Of a DNA stretch of 64,000 nt, positions 23,739 through 35,015 are shown piece after piece. The notes below the pieces were generated by a model. It worked only from the letters and a program-made list of their open reading frames with translations, did not search any database and was not told the DNA's origin. The stretch's first letter is position 1; each line of letters begins with the position of its first letter. Origin of the DNA: Lactarius indigo (taxonomy: Eukaryota > Basidiomycota > Agaricomycetes > Russulales > Russulaceae); NCBI GenBank assembly GCA_025766275.1, contig JAFKAC010000003.1:682001-746000 (forward strand), in the 5' to 3' direction. A program made the translations under genes and the position numbers.

Positions 23739-24262
23739 TGTAACGTCGTCACGATGTTAGCTCGACTTGAGCGGTCAGAGGCGGTAACAACTTAGCGATG
23801 ACGAGGTATCTCTCAACTTGAAGACTCGGAGGTCCAAGGCGTATGCTCGGGTGAATGCGCGTAGGCACACCTAAGGTGGTTTAAGACTTTAGACGAGGAG
23901 GTAGAGAAAGAGATAGAGAATAGAGAAGAAGAAACAAGTGACGATTCAAGAAGACCAAGATGGCGTATCTTGGTCTTCACAAGACAGTTTAAATACATGT
24001 TAAGCAGGCTTTCAAGCGCTGCTATGAGTCACAGTAAGGTAGCGTCCAACGTATCGCAGAAACAACTCGAACCCTAATACTACTAGTACCTGTACTAGTA
24101 TCGAGTCACCAAGGCACCACTCAGTCAGCTATCAGTCGCAATCTCCTATCGTACTCGTAATCGCCTATCGTAAGTCCGTCACTAATATACCTTACTGCCG
24201 TAGTGACAACCGGTACAGTAAGGGTTCCAAAACCGTATAGCTCGTACAACGGAAACATAACA
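23739..24262 (-). repeat. 5' LTR of A2 (524 bp)
   Basis: Starts TGTAACGTCG and ends ACATAACA on the plus strand. It contains TATTTAAA on the element strand and the TSS-centred inverted repeat. The right TSD ACATG follows at 24263-24267. Confidence 0.92.
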
Positions 24263-24437
24263 ACATGTGTGTGTTGGGGACTGGAGAGGGATGGGGCGGT
24301 GCTTGCAGGCATCATAGGTGGGGAGTGGGGAAGTGTTCGTCTCGTATTTAAGCATTCTATGGGGACTATCTAGTTTTGGGCTGGGCCATTTTATTTACAT
24401 TTAGTGAGGTATCTAGCGCTGTTCAACTGCTCGCTTG

Positions 24438-26628
24438 CTATGTGTGGGTGTTAGGGCCAAAGCCCCTGCCTCGGCTTCTAGTTTTGCCCTTGTCATTGCA
24501 TCTCTTGGGGCCATTCCAGCTGTCTACGTCAGGGAATGGGCATAGGCCTTGGGGGTGGTCTACTCCATGGCAGATACCGCAATTGTATGGGCTGATGTTT
24601 GTGATTCCGGTTCCCATCATTGGGGCTGAGTAGGAGTGGCCTGCTAGATATTTCCTTACCCTGGGCCAAACTCCTAAGTTTATCGCCTCCCGGCCTTTGG
24701 CATAGACATTGAATTAAGGTATCAGCAGATCCCCGGGTTGTTTGATGTCTAGGCATGTGAGGTGGACGGAGTTAGTGAGCTTCATGAGAGCTTCGTATAC
24801 TTGTAGTCTCTCATCCTCAGGGTGTTCATTTGTGATAGCCACTATATAGTTCTTCGTTTCAGGGTGGTTCCAGACACCCTTGATGATGACTTCTATGTCC
24901 TCCTTGGTCATGGAGTGGAATCCTCTGATTGCGAAGAGGAATTCCGGGCATACGCATCCCAGGGGGGTTGCTCAGAAAGTGATGGCAGGTGATGACCAGA
25001 CTGTCCTCATAAGGAGGATGTCCACTTGTTCGGTCATGAGGTTGAAAACTAGGAAGGCATTGGGGTGGCTTTTTGCAGCGATGGCCTCCGTGCTGGCATG
25101 TGGGGTTGCTACTCCTACGTTTTGCGATTTGGTGATTTTGGCTATTGCAGCCATGAGCCGAGCTTTGATATCTTCATACATGGTGGGGGCTCTGGCTTTG
25201 TTGTCGAATGGGATGGCAATGAGTTTCCCGCATTGGAAGTTCTCCCAGTCACTTATGAGGTCGAGGTCGAGATACTCGAATATGGAGGTTGGGTGCACAT
25301 CTTGTACTTGGGGCATCAGTCCCGGAGTGAATTTGTCGATGGTGGATTGGGGGTTGTTGCCTCCCACGTAGGGGTCGGTGCAGTCCGCTTCCACTAGGCC
25401 CCTTACCAAGGCGGTTTGTCTTCCAGATCCCATGGTGCCATTGGGGGTGTTCTGGTCGTGGTGTTCTCGATTGTCTGGGGGGGTGAGATGGGCGAAGATC
25501 ATGGGGATATCTCTGTCTGGGGTGCTTTGGGGGAGGGAGATGCTGGGGGAGGTCCACAAGTGTCTAGTGGGTGTAGCCGGGGGGGTTGGGGAATTCTCGC
25601 CAGAAATGGGGGGGAGTACATAGGGGGATAGAGAGTATGTCGGTCCCGAGGAGGGGTAGTGAGCTATTTGGGCAAGGGGTGTGGATGGCATAGGCTGCAT
25701 GGCTTCTGTGGGGATTTTGACAGATGTTATGGTGGGGGTGATAGAGGTGCCTACTAGGTCATTGACCGCTCAGCATTCTTGGTCGTCCTCCTTGTTCATT
25801 GGTCCTTGGGGTGTGTCAGTTGGGGGTTTGGTTGGTGGGGGGCTAGGCTTACTTAGGGTTCTTTTCTTGTTTTTCCTTTCGGTTGTGGCAGCAGCGGGGC
25901 TGTTTGTCGCAGTGATGTGGGCTGATTGGATTGTCATCACCCTATTGGCTGGGTCTCTGGTTGTGCGTTCCAAGGGGGGGGGCTGGGGCGATTTGTGGGA
26001 GGTTGGCAGTAGTGGTGGCGGGGGATGGTGGTGGGGTGTCCATTATTATTCTCTGTAGGGGGTTGGCGGTGTGGTGGGTGTTTAAGTGTTTTTGAGGGGA
26101 GGGACCAGGAATGGGGGGCTCCGTCAGGGGGGGTGTGGGATCGATCGAAGGTCAGTAGCATCTCGTTTAGTTCCAGGGGTGATTTACTTACTTGTGGGTA
26201 TGGGTGGGGGTGATGGTGGTGTTGTGTGTGCTTGGGGTGACGGTTGTGGGGGGTTGGTAGGTTCGCTTGTCAGGGGTGTGCCTGTGTAGGGTGTAGGATG
26301 GTTGAGGGTGTTGGGTTGCGTCATGTCAGTTGTGTGTTGTGTTGGTTATGGAGGGGGGTTGTGTGTTAGCAGTGGGAGTTCTGTCAGGGGTTGTGGTGTT
26401 AATGACTGTGCACCTTGGACACTTGTCTTTTGGGTGCTGTGGTGGGTTGGTTGTTGGATTTCGGGGGGGGTCTGTTGTTGGGGTACAGTGTTCGTGTTTG
26501 TGTTGGGGTCTCACAGCATGTTTTTTGGCTTCTGGGCCATGTGGTTCGATGAGTGGGTGTATATTGTCTTTTCTCTTTTCTAGGGGAGCCAGTGGTATTC
26601 GGGGACTGGGGTAGAGCTCGTCTGCCAT
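24438..26628 (-). pseudogene. LINE ORF1 (Gag-like, zinc knuckle)
   Basis: Starts MADELYPSPR near 26628, with a Pro-rich, positively charged N-half spread over several frames (26628-25940). A continuous frame then runs from about 25973 to 24438. That frame holds a structured domain (about 25400-24720) and a zinc knuckle C-x2-C-x4-H-x4-C (CGICHGVDHPQGLC, about 24560-24520) followed by a basic Arg/Gly stretch. Stops inside it are TGA near 25770 and 24972 and TAA near 24714, all explainable by C-to-T changes on the coding strand. ORF1 proteins of Tad-like LINEs bind the element RNA. ORF2 follows beyond the A2 insertion. Confidence 0.75.
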
Positions 26629-26721
26629 TGCAGCTCGCTCTTGGTCCTAGTCTGTCCTTGCCCTGGCTCTTTACCATGGGAGTCCGTCCCCTGGTAGTGG
26701 TTACAGTTCAAGGAGCCCCCC

Positions 26722-26736
26722 GGTTGATTGGTTCTT
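26722..26736. repeat. LINE target-site duplication, right copy
   Basis: GGTTGATTGGTTCTT, identical to 11162-11176. A0 integrase coding sequence continues to the right. Confidence 0.85.
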
Positions 26737-29700
26737 AAGTGCTTCCCTTCTAGCCATACGAGGTCATTGACATGGAATTTGGGTGTATCCTTGTTGCACA
26801 CCCACGCTTCTTGTGCCCGTTTCATGAGGCGTTGGGCGTCCTGTCTTGCTTCTTTTAACTGCGTCAGTCGCGCAGTCACCTGGGGAATAGGGGATGGCTT
26901 ATCGGTCCAATTAGCATGAGGGTTATACCCCATCAGAAGTTGAAATGGCAATTGTTTCGTGTGTTCGTGGGGCCAGTTGTTATGCACGAATTCTGTGATT
27001 GGTAGGTAAACAGTTCAGTTATCTTGACGCTCATTTACCCAGAAGCGCAGATATTGTTCCAGCCATTGATTGGTCCTCTTGGACTGTCCATCCGTACATG
27101 GATGATAAGCTATTGACACATTTTGTTGGATGCCCAAGATGTGGCATATCTCTCGTGTGAATTTTGATGTAAATCTCAGGTCTCTGTCACTGATGATTTT
27201 GCGTGGTAGCCCGAAGCGTCTGAAGATGTGATTTATGTACAGAATTGCTGTCTCTTTGGCCATGATCTCTTCTTTACATGGTATGAAGATGGATGCTTTG
27301 CTGCAGTCATGGTCGGTAATTGTAAGGATGCTGTCGTAATCCCCTGATATCGGCAGCTTGGTAATGAAGTCCACTGCCACAGTCTGGAACGGGGTGGCTT
27401 TGAGGGCTGGTGTAATGGGATACAGTGCTGCACGGATTGGTCGTGTATTAACCTTGTTTCGCTGGCACTTGGCACATCCTTGCACGTACTCATATACATC
27501 CCTTTGTAGATGTGGCCACCAATAGTGACATTCCACTATTCATTGTGTCCTTGCAATGCCCGGGTGTCCGTGGATGGGTAGGTCGTGGTGGTCATGTATC
27601 AGTACTCATTGTGTTGAGGCAGGTCCGGTGATTACAAACCTGCCATCCTTATACCATTCTCCGTCAATTTTCTTTAGCTAGTAGGGGTCTACCCACTGTT
27701 TGATGATCTCTTTGTCTTGTCGGTGTCGGGGTTGTTGAAGATTTGGGTTGACGAGGAACGTCTTGGCCATGTTGATCGCCTTTATGAAGACTTCCGGGGG
27801 TAGTACAATGACTTGTTCGTTGTCGGCGATCCCCTGGTTGTAATCAGGTCTTCGGGATAAGGTGTCTGCTCTGCCATTGTTCTTCCCTTTGATGTGGTGA
27901 ATCTTGAAGTCGTATTCTGACAATTCCAACACTTCCCTTGCTACACGCCTGCTGATTTTCTGCGGCATTTTCCAATACTGTAGGTTGAGGTGGTTGGAGA
28001 AGATTTTTATCTTGTGAGGGGCTCCCACTAACAGCGGTCTCCAGTTGTGTAGAGCCTTGACTATGGCCAGTGGCTCTAAGTCGTAGATATCGTAGTTTCG
28101 CTCCGCTTTGGAGAGTGTTGCGGAATAGTAGCCTATGGGGTGCTTCTTTCTGTCAGCTTTTCGCTGTAGTAGTACTGCTCCCACTGCATATCCTGAGGCA
28201 TTGACTTCCAGCTCAAACGGGTCCTGGAGTACTGGATGGGCCAGTACCGGTTCTTCTGTCACCAAGCATTTCAGTGTGTTAAATGCCTTGTCTTCCTCTT
28301 TCGTTCATCTTCATTCCGTGTCCTTTTTTGTTAACTTGTTGAGGGGTTTGGTGTGTGTTGTGAAGCTGCAAATGAAGAGTCTGTAGAAGTTGCAGAAGCC
28401 CAGGAACGACCGCACATCTTTGACCTTTGTCAGTGTTGGCCAGTCTTTGATGCCTTGAACTTTTATGGGGTCCATGCGTGTTACCCCCCTTTCAAGGATT
28501 ACCCCCAGGTAATCCATTCGTGGCTGATGGAATAGGCATTTCTCCAGTTTGAAGTACAGGTCATGCTCTTCTGCAACACGTAAAATGTCGCACACCACTG
28601 TGACATGAGCGTCTAGGTTGTGGTCAAAGTGAGTGGCGATCCCAATATTGTCCATATAGACACGTATCGTGGTTCCTAGGTGTTTGTGCTTGGCTATGGT
28701 GTCGTGGTAGATGTGATTCATCATGGCTTGAAATGTAGTGGGCGAGTTTGTGAGACTGAAGAACATGACCGTTGGTTCAAAGAGACCAAACTCGTCTTGA
28801 ATGCTGCCTTTTCCTGGTCCCCTTCATGGATTTGTATGTTGTTGTAGCCCCATCGAATGTCCAACTTGGTATAGATGTGGGCATTGCTTAGATTGAGGAT
28901 GAGGTCTTGGATTAATGGAAGTGGATACTGATTGTGAATGGTATGCGAGTTGATTACCTGATAGTCCTGTACCGGGTGTAGTTTTCCATCCTTCTTTTTA
29001 ATGAAGAAGAAGGACGATGCATATGGGGATATGGATGGGCATAAGTACCCTTGTCGTAACTTTTCTTTGAGGAAGTCCTTCAGCTCTCCTTCTTCTTTTT
29101 GTGTCATGGGATAAATCTTGCAGTCTATGGTGGCCAGTGCCGATGGCTTAAAGTCTATAGTGTGATCCCACAGTCTAGCCAGGGGAAAGCAATGCGAAGC
29201 CTGTTTGTTGAAAAGTTTGCAGAATTGCTTGTATTCCCTTGGAAGAGGTGCCATGTGCTGCTGCTGCTTGGCTCGTATTGCCAGCTCTGTTGATGTGGTG
29301 GCACGAGCGAAGGTTTCTTCCTCTAATTCCTGGAGGATTTCTTCCTTTTCTGTCATAATTAATGCCCTTGTCAAGATGCGTGTTAGTAGGCCCTCGTCAG
29401 TGGCAATGACTACAGGGTGCATGTCTGGATGTATTGTAGCCTGTGCCTAGTTGATTGTTGGTTTGAATGCACTTAGCCATGGATAGCCCAGCACCATGTC
29501 CTCACTGCCGAGATCGGTGACCAAGAAGGTCATCTTCTTCACCTGTTGGCGTGTTTTCACTTCCAGGTTAACGTAATGAGTGATTAACCCAGCTTTGTTT
29601 TCCGTATTATCAATATTCCATATTTTGCATGGTACGTCAAGTACCTGTGTTGGGATTCCTGCCCATGTGGCCATGCTTGGTTGGATGAAGTTGTCGGTTG

Positions 29701-29860
29701 CTCTGGAGTCGACCAGAGCGTTGGTGTCAGTCATTTTGTAATTCATATGGACAGTCACTGGAATTCGTAGAGATCGATGGCGCATTGTCACTATTACAGA
29801 ATTACATTTTAAAGCCCTCACCCAGACTGATGGGTTCAGGCGTCCCGAAAACCCTCTTTT
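26737..29860 (-). pseudogene. A0 pol: protease, RT, RNase H, integrase (right-hand part)
   Basis: Minus-strand pieces give the protease (near 29700, with DSRATDNFI, so the active-site DSGA glycine is also changed), RT (29130-28480), RNase H (28260-27950), integrase zinc region (27530-27450), DD35E core (27330-27060) and the integrase end up to the LINE insertion at 26721. Breaks include stops near 29447, 28311, 27678, 27540 and 27015 and a frame change near 28790. The RT active site has become YMDNIG (near 28650), which would abolish activity. Many differences from A3 are G-to-A or C-to-T. Confidence 0.85.
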
Positions 29861-31874
29861 CCCCATAGATCTTGAAGAATGAGGTCTTTTACCTCATCCG
29901 TACTATTGGCTACTTGCACGAGCCACTCTTTCACTTGTTCTCCTGCTGTCTTGGTAACAGCCATGTTTATCTGCGGCATGGGCGTTGTGCTGGGTGCTGG
30001 CAATGCGTACCCGGGCAGTGACGGTTTGTATGCTGTAGTACCCTGCGCATACCCCTCAGTTTCAGTCATTCAGCTGCTTGATGGGGCATTAGGTTGCCAC
30101 GTCCTCTGCGTACAGGGGTGTGGGCAATTTTGTGAGAGATGGCCCGGAGCGTTGCAGTTGTAACAGAGGACATTCCTTAGGTCCCTTCTAGTTCCTCCTC
30201 GTCCTCGCCCCCAAGCTCCAGGTCCTCCCCTGGGCAGGAACGGTGGCTGTGGCCACATGTAGGGTGGCCTTCTGTAGTCGATTTCGTCAGACCCCATGAG
30301 TCTCACTCGTGCGCGGTCAGTGGACATGTCCATTGCCCACGGGTTGGTTTGTGGTAGGTTTTGCAGAAGGGTCCATCCTGCATTTCTGCTTTGTTTCTTC
30401 GGCTGGGTTGGCACATTCTTGTGCTCGTTGAGTCTCACCTTGAGGTGAATGTAATTCTTCTGCCTCTTGAGAACTGCACACTTCCAGTCATCAAATGTGA
30501 CTGGATTGTTGAACTGGAATGCGTTTTTGAACAGTTCCTTGGGCAACCCCGATGTGAAGAGGTTGATGGTTTGTGGTTTGTTGAGGCAGTAATGAGCTTT
30601 CCGCACAAGTTGTTTGAAGTTGTTTACGTACTTATCAATGTCCTCTCCCACCATTCTGAATCCTTTGCAGAGTATGGCTTGTGCTTGTTCTCGTTCGAGT
30701 GTATTTTCGAACCTTTGACTGAAGCCATCAGCTATGGCCTCCCATAGTTCTCTTGTATAGGGACTAATCCCTTGTTGTATTTGTCTGTTGAGCCAGTTGA
30801 GGAAAGACAAGACCCATTCGCTCACTGCTCCCCCTTTAATATAGGAGAGGAACAGGAGGCATCTTTGGTAGTCGTTGCGCATGATAGGGGCATCTAAGTT
30901 CATTCCCCAATAGACGTGCCACTGTGTCAAAAACTGGTCCACTTTAAGTCTGTCTCCATTGAAAATAGAGGGAGGCTTGCTGGTTAGCTTTTTGCTGTGT
31001 CCTCTGCCACCTCTGCCACCTCCACCTCCACCACCTCCTGGCGGTCCAGCAGGTGGTCCTCCATCTGGTGGTCCTGGGTGAGAGGGTCCGGTTCGTCAGA
31101 TGTCAAACAGGATTCCTCCCCCTGGCGGCTGTGGTGGGTTGCCTCCCAGTCCTTCCCTACCGGGCGGTAACTCTAGTGTGGGCTGTCTTCCTGACGGGGG
31201 TCTCCCCGATCTGAACCTATGGCCCTGAATATTGTGGCGTCATCAGCGGTCATTCGGACGCCAGTTTCTGGATTGATAGGCATGAGGATTTCTCTAGCCT
31301 CCTGACGTATTGCGCACGATTCTTCTAGCATGACTTCTTCCATTGCTTGCATGAGTGTGGCCATAATGGCTGGTGATCGTATGTGAATTGGTTCTGGCTC
31401 TGTGATATGGGCAGACTCAGCTCGTTCAATGAGGAGTTCTTGTATGGCCCCTCCGCTGCTTTCAGTATGCTCTGGCTGTTGCCCTTCGCCTTCCTTGCTT
31501 TGCATAGTTTCCTCGGTGACTGCTTCTCTGGTCGTATGTTCTCTGATCTGTCCGTCGATAGGACCCCAATCTGCTCGGCTGTTGAGCTCTTGTGCATTGA
31601 TGTTGCAGTGATATCTAGGTCCTGCTGGTCATATTACGTCCCAGCAGGAATCTATCAGGTTCCATGTAACTTCTGTCCAGCACAAGTGGTCGAAGTTAAA
31701 CTCAACTGGTCAGAATTGCGTAGGTCTGTTGAACTCAACGAAATACCCAGTTTCTTCCTGTCTTTCTCTCCAACTGGCTGCTCCTAGAAAACATGTTGGT
31801 ACGTTGCGGTCTCCTCTTTGGGTTAGCGTATAGGGATGAAAACTCATCCACTGATCTCTTGTTGTTATGGCCAC
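29836..31874 (-). pseudogene. Gag of A0
   Basis: Opens at GTG (31872-31874) in the shared context, followed by the conserved N-terminal domain (31860-31560) carrying stops near 31710 and 31630, an acidic linker, a frame change near 31195 in the spacer, the helical core (30940-30450), a CCHC knuckle (CYNCNAPGHLSQNC, near 30160-30110), a stop near 30070 and the gag terminator at 29836. The frameshift heptamer GGGAAAA is kept at 29857-29863. Same architecture as A2/A3 but the most decayed copy. Confidence 0.82.
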
Positions 31875-31880
31875 GATGGT

Positions 31881-31891
31881 ATCTTGGTCTT
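31881..31891 (-). promoter_or_regulatory. Primer-binding site of A0 (self-primer type)
   Basis: AAGACCAAGAT on the minus strand, two bases inside the LTR. It is retained intact although the rest of A0 is heavily mutated. Confidence 0.7.
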
Positions 31892-31893
31892 AA

Positions 31894-32403
31894 TGTAACG
31901 TCGTGATGACGTTAGCTCGACTTGAGCTTGATGAAGGCGGTAACAACTTAGTGGATAGTCACGACAACGCAGAGGTCCGTGCTCTTGCCTTAGTGAATAC
32001 TCAGAGGTACACCAGCAAGTCTTGCTGACACTTGTAAAGATAGTAGAGGTCGAGAAGGAAATCAGACGAGAGAAGACAGAAACAAGTGATGATTCAAGAA
32101 GACCAAGATGGCGTATCTTGGTCTTCACAACAGTCTTAAATACAAGTCAAGCAGGCTTACAAGCGCTGCTATGAGTCACAGTAGGTAGCGTCCAACATAT
32201 CGCAGAAACGGCTTGAACCCTAATACTACTAGTATCTGTACTAGTAATGAGTCATGTCCTCAGTCAGCTATCACGTGCAATCTCCTATCGTACTTCATCA
32301 TAAAGGCCTAAGGCCGCGAGTCTGTGACTAATCTACCTTACTGCCGTAGTCACAACCGGTACAGTAAGGGTCCACAAGTCAGAGTACCAACCAAAATGTA
32401 ACA
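31894..32403 (-). repeat. 5' LTR of A0 (510 bp)
   Basis: On the plus strand starts TGTAACGTCGTGATG and ends AATGTAACA. It is homologous to the A2 LTRs. At 32404 the sequence changes to plus-strand RT coding DNA of B2. Confidence 0.85.
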
Positions 32404-34972
32404 CCCTCTTATCCCCAAACTCATCAATCAAATTCGAAGCGCCCGATTATACTCCAAATTGGACATACGATGGGGATACAACAATGTCCACATCAAAGAA
32501 GGAGACAAGTGGAAGGTGGCGTTCAAAACCAACCAGGGACTATTCAAACCAAGAGTGATGTTCTTTGGTCTAACAAACTCCCCCAGCACTTTCCAAACTA
32601 TGATGGACACCATCTTCCGAGAACTGGTACTAATGGGAGAAGTCATTGTGTACATGGATGACATCCTAATCACAACACCAGACAACCAGGAACATCACTG
32701 ACGTGTGCTCCACCAAGTGCTAGATCTGTGTAATGAACACAATCTTTACATCAAACCAGAAAAATGTGTATTTGAAGTCCACGAAGTGGAATATCTGGGA
32801 CTTATCATCAGACATGGGAAATTGCATATGGATCCTATTAAAGTTCAAGGGGTACGAGACTGGAAAGCGCCAACATCACTCAAAGAAGTACGAGCCTTCT
32901 TGGGATTCTGTAACTTCTACAGACGCTTCATAAAGGGGTTCTCAACCATTGCGAGGCCCTTACACAATCTCACAAAAAAGGACGTGCCCTGGAACTGGAC
33001 CAAAGCAAGACAAAAAGCCTTCGATACTATCAAAGACCATATCAGCAGTGAGCCAGTGCTCTTATTTCCCCAGTTGGACCAACCCTTCGAAATCGAAGTC
33101 GACACCTCCAGCTATGCCTTGGGAGCCATGCTAAACCAAAAGGGGGAAGATCAAAAGCTCCACCATGTCGCGTTCTATTCCGAATCCCTAACAGAAGCCG
33201 AACACAATTATGATATCTATGACCAAGAACTACTCCTGATTGTCAAAGCGCTACACACGTGGCGCACGTACCTCATAGGTTCCCCCCATATCATAATCAT
33301 ACACACTAACCATGCCAACCTCCAATATTGGAAGGAACCTAGGAAGATAAACCAAAGGGTGGCCCAAGAATTCCAAGAACTTTCAGAATACAACTTCATG
33401 CTTAAGCACATCCCTGGTGCAAAGAATACACAAGCAGACTCACTATCTAGGTGCCCCGATTACGATGATGGTACCACAGACAATGACCACGTTATGGTTC
33501 TACCAGATAGCATATTTCTCAGAATCACCCAAATGTCCATGCACGATATGGACATATGGACCCAAATCACACAAAATATGGATGAAGCGACACTCCTCCC
33601 ATGGATTGAACCTCATAGTCTAAAGAAACACGATGAACTATGGTGGAAAGGTGACACTCTTGTTGTTGTGGGAAACAACGACCTGAAGCAGGGGGTAATC
33701 ACCTTTTTCCACAACACTCCAAGTGCTGGACACCTGGGAATTGCAAACACTCTGGAACTGGTATGATGTGACTTCTGGTGGCCCAATATGTGAAAAGATG
33801 TGGAAGCCTACATCAAAGGGTGTGCCACATGCCAAAGCAACAAGATCAATTCCCACCAACAGAAGCCACACCTATTCCCTATCACGACTGATCCATCAGC
33901 TGAACCTTTCGAGGTGGTAGCCATGGACTTCATAGTCAAACTCCCCACATTGAACAGTTTTAACTCAATCCTCACTATCACCGATCACAATTGTTCTAAA
34001 GTGGCCATATTCAAACCATGCAACAAAACCATAACATCAGAAGGGGTGGCCAAACTCTATCTCCAACATGTATACCCTCATTATGGTTTACCCCGAAAAA
34101 TCATATCCAACTGAGACCCCAGATTTGCATCAACCTTCATGCAACAGCTGTGTAGCACCCTGGGAATACAACAAAACATCTCATCAGCATATCATCCCCA
34201 GACTGATGGCCAGTCAGAACACACTAATCAATGGCTGGAGCAATACTTACGACATTGGTGCAACGTGAGACAAAACAATTGGGCAGAGGTCCTACCCATG
34301 GCACAATTTGCGCACAACTCATGGGCAAACGCCACGACCAAACACTCCCCATTCTCACTCCTTATGGGATGGGAACCTCGAACAACATGGAACCCCAAGC
34401 TGACAAGTTGTCCAGCAGTAGATTGACAACTGGAAGATCTATTAGTGCTTAGACAACATGCCCAAGATAGTATCAAACATGCACAATGCCTTATGGCACA
34501 ACGAGGCAAGACAAGGTTCACACCTTATCAGCAAGGAGACCACGTGTGGCTAGAAGGGACAAACCTCCGCACTTTCTACCCCACAAACAAACTTGCCCCC
34601 AAAAGATATGGACCCTTTAAAATAACAAAGGTTCTATCAGATGTTTCCTATGAACTAGAACTCCCGCCGACATGGAAGATCCACCCTGTGTTCCATGCGA
34701 ACCTTCTCACGCCATATAAGGAGACGGAGATGCACGGCACAAACTTCACCCAACCTCCACCTGACCTTATCGATGGAGAAGAGGAGTATGAAGTGGAGTG
34801 AATCGAAGATGCCCAGACACGAGGCCAAGGGTGCAAACTCCACTTCCTAGTAAAGTGGAAGGGATTCCCCACAAGTGACAACACATGGGAACCTGCAGCC
34901 AACCTAACACATGCACAAGATGCAATCAAAGATTACTACCGATCACACACACCCGCCACAGAGGCTGGATGA
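32404..34972 (+). pseudogene. B2 pol: RT (part), RNase H, integrase, chromodomain
   Basis: A single plus-strand frame with no frameshift but several TGA stops (32699-32701, 33764-33766, 34112-34114, 34424-34426, 34799-34801). RT motifs: LDIRWGYNN (32459), MFFGLTNSP (about 32560) and YMDDI (about 32650). RNase H follows (VDTSSYALGA near 33100, IIHTNHANLQYW near 33300), then the integrase zinc region (33700-33840), DD35E core (33980-34240), GPF module (34610) and chromodomain (34785-34930, FLVKWKGFP). The true end is TGA at 34970-34972, followed closely by another in-frame stop. One TGA sits in the integrase motif S-N-stop-DPRF, where A3 has S-D-R-DPRF. Confidence 0.87.
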
Positions 34973-35015
34973 AAGATATAAAAGAAAATGTCCCCCGTCC
35001 AACCTCTCAACAACA

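Larger units (their letters stand above)
16388..24262 (-). mobile_element. Family A Ty3/gypsy element A2, complete, inserted in the LINE
   Basis: A 7875-bp element with two 524-bp LTRs, a 5-bp TSD ACATG, primer-binding site, gag, pol and polypurine tract, all on the minus strand. LINE sequence resumes on both sides. The LTRs differ at nine positions by eye, all CpG to TpG or CpA. Gag has two TGA stops and pol two, each at an arginine of A3. No frameshift was seen, so decay is almost purely by this one mutation type. It is closest to A3 among the copies here. Confidence 0.93.
11177..26721 (-). mobile_element. Tad1-like LINE retrotransposon, full length, split by A2
   Basis: A non-LTR element on the minus strand with ORF1 (24438-26628, zinc knuckle), ORF2 (11559-16288: endonuclease, RT, RNase H, Cys/His tail), a 3' UTR and a terminal A run (14 T on the plus strand, 11175-11188). 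It is bounded by a 13-15 bp direct repeat, the mark of target-primed reverse transcription. Removing A2 (16388-24262) and its duplicated 5 bp leaves about 7.7 kb. The 5' end is at 26721, directly against the TSD, which suggests a full-length copy. The presence of endonuclease and RNase H with a zinc-knuckle ORF1 fits the Tad1 clade of fungi. Many TGA stops and some frameshifts make it inactive. Confidence 0.88.
10349..32403 (-). mobile_element. Family A Ty3/gypsy element A0, host of the LINE and A1
   Basis: Pieces at 10349-11176 and 26722-32403 read as one minus-strand element: 5' LTR 31894-32403, gag, pol up to the integrase end, LINE insertion, then GPF module, chromodomain and tail. It is the most decayed family-A copy here, with many stops and several frameshifts, and many former CpG sites read as TpG or CpA. 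To its right lies B2 RT coding sequence on the plus strand, so A0 itself inserted into B2. Its 3' end is outside the window. Confidence 0.85.

Noticed and set aside
25065..26614. Many G/V/W-rich plus-strand frames
   Set aside because: They are the antisense of the Pro/Thr/His-rich LINE ORF1 region; no motif or codon pattern supports them.
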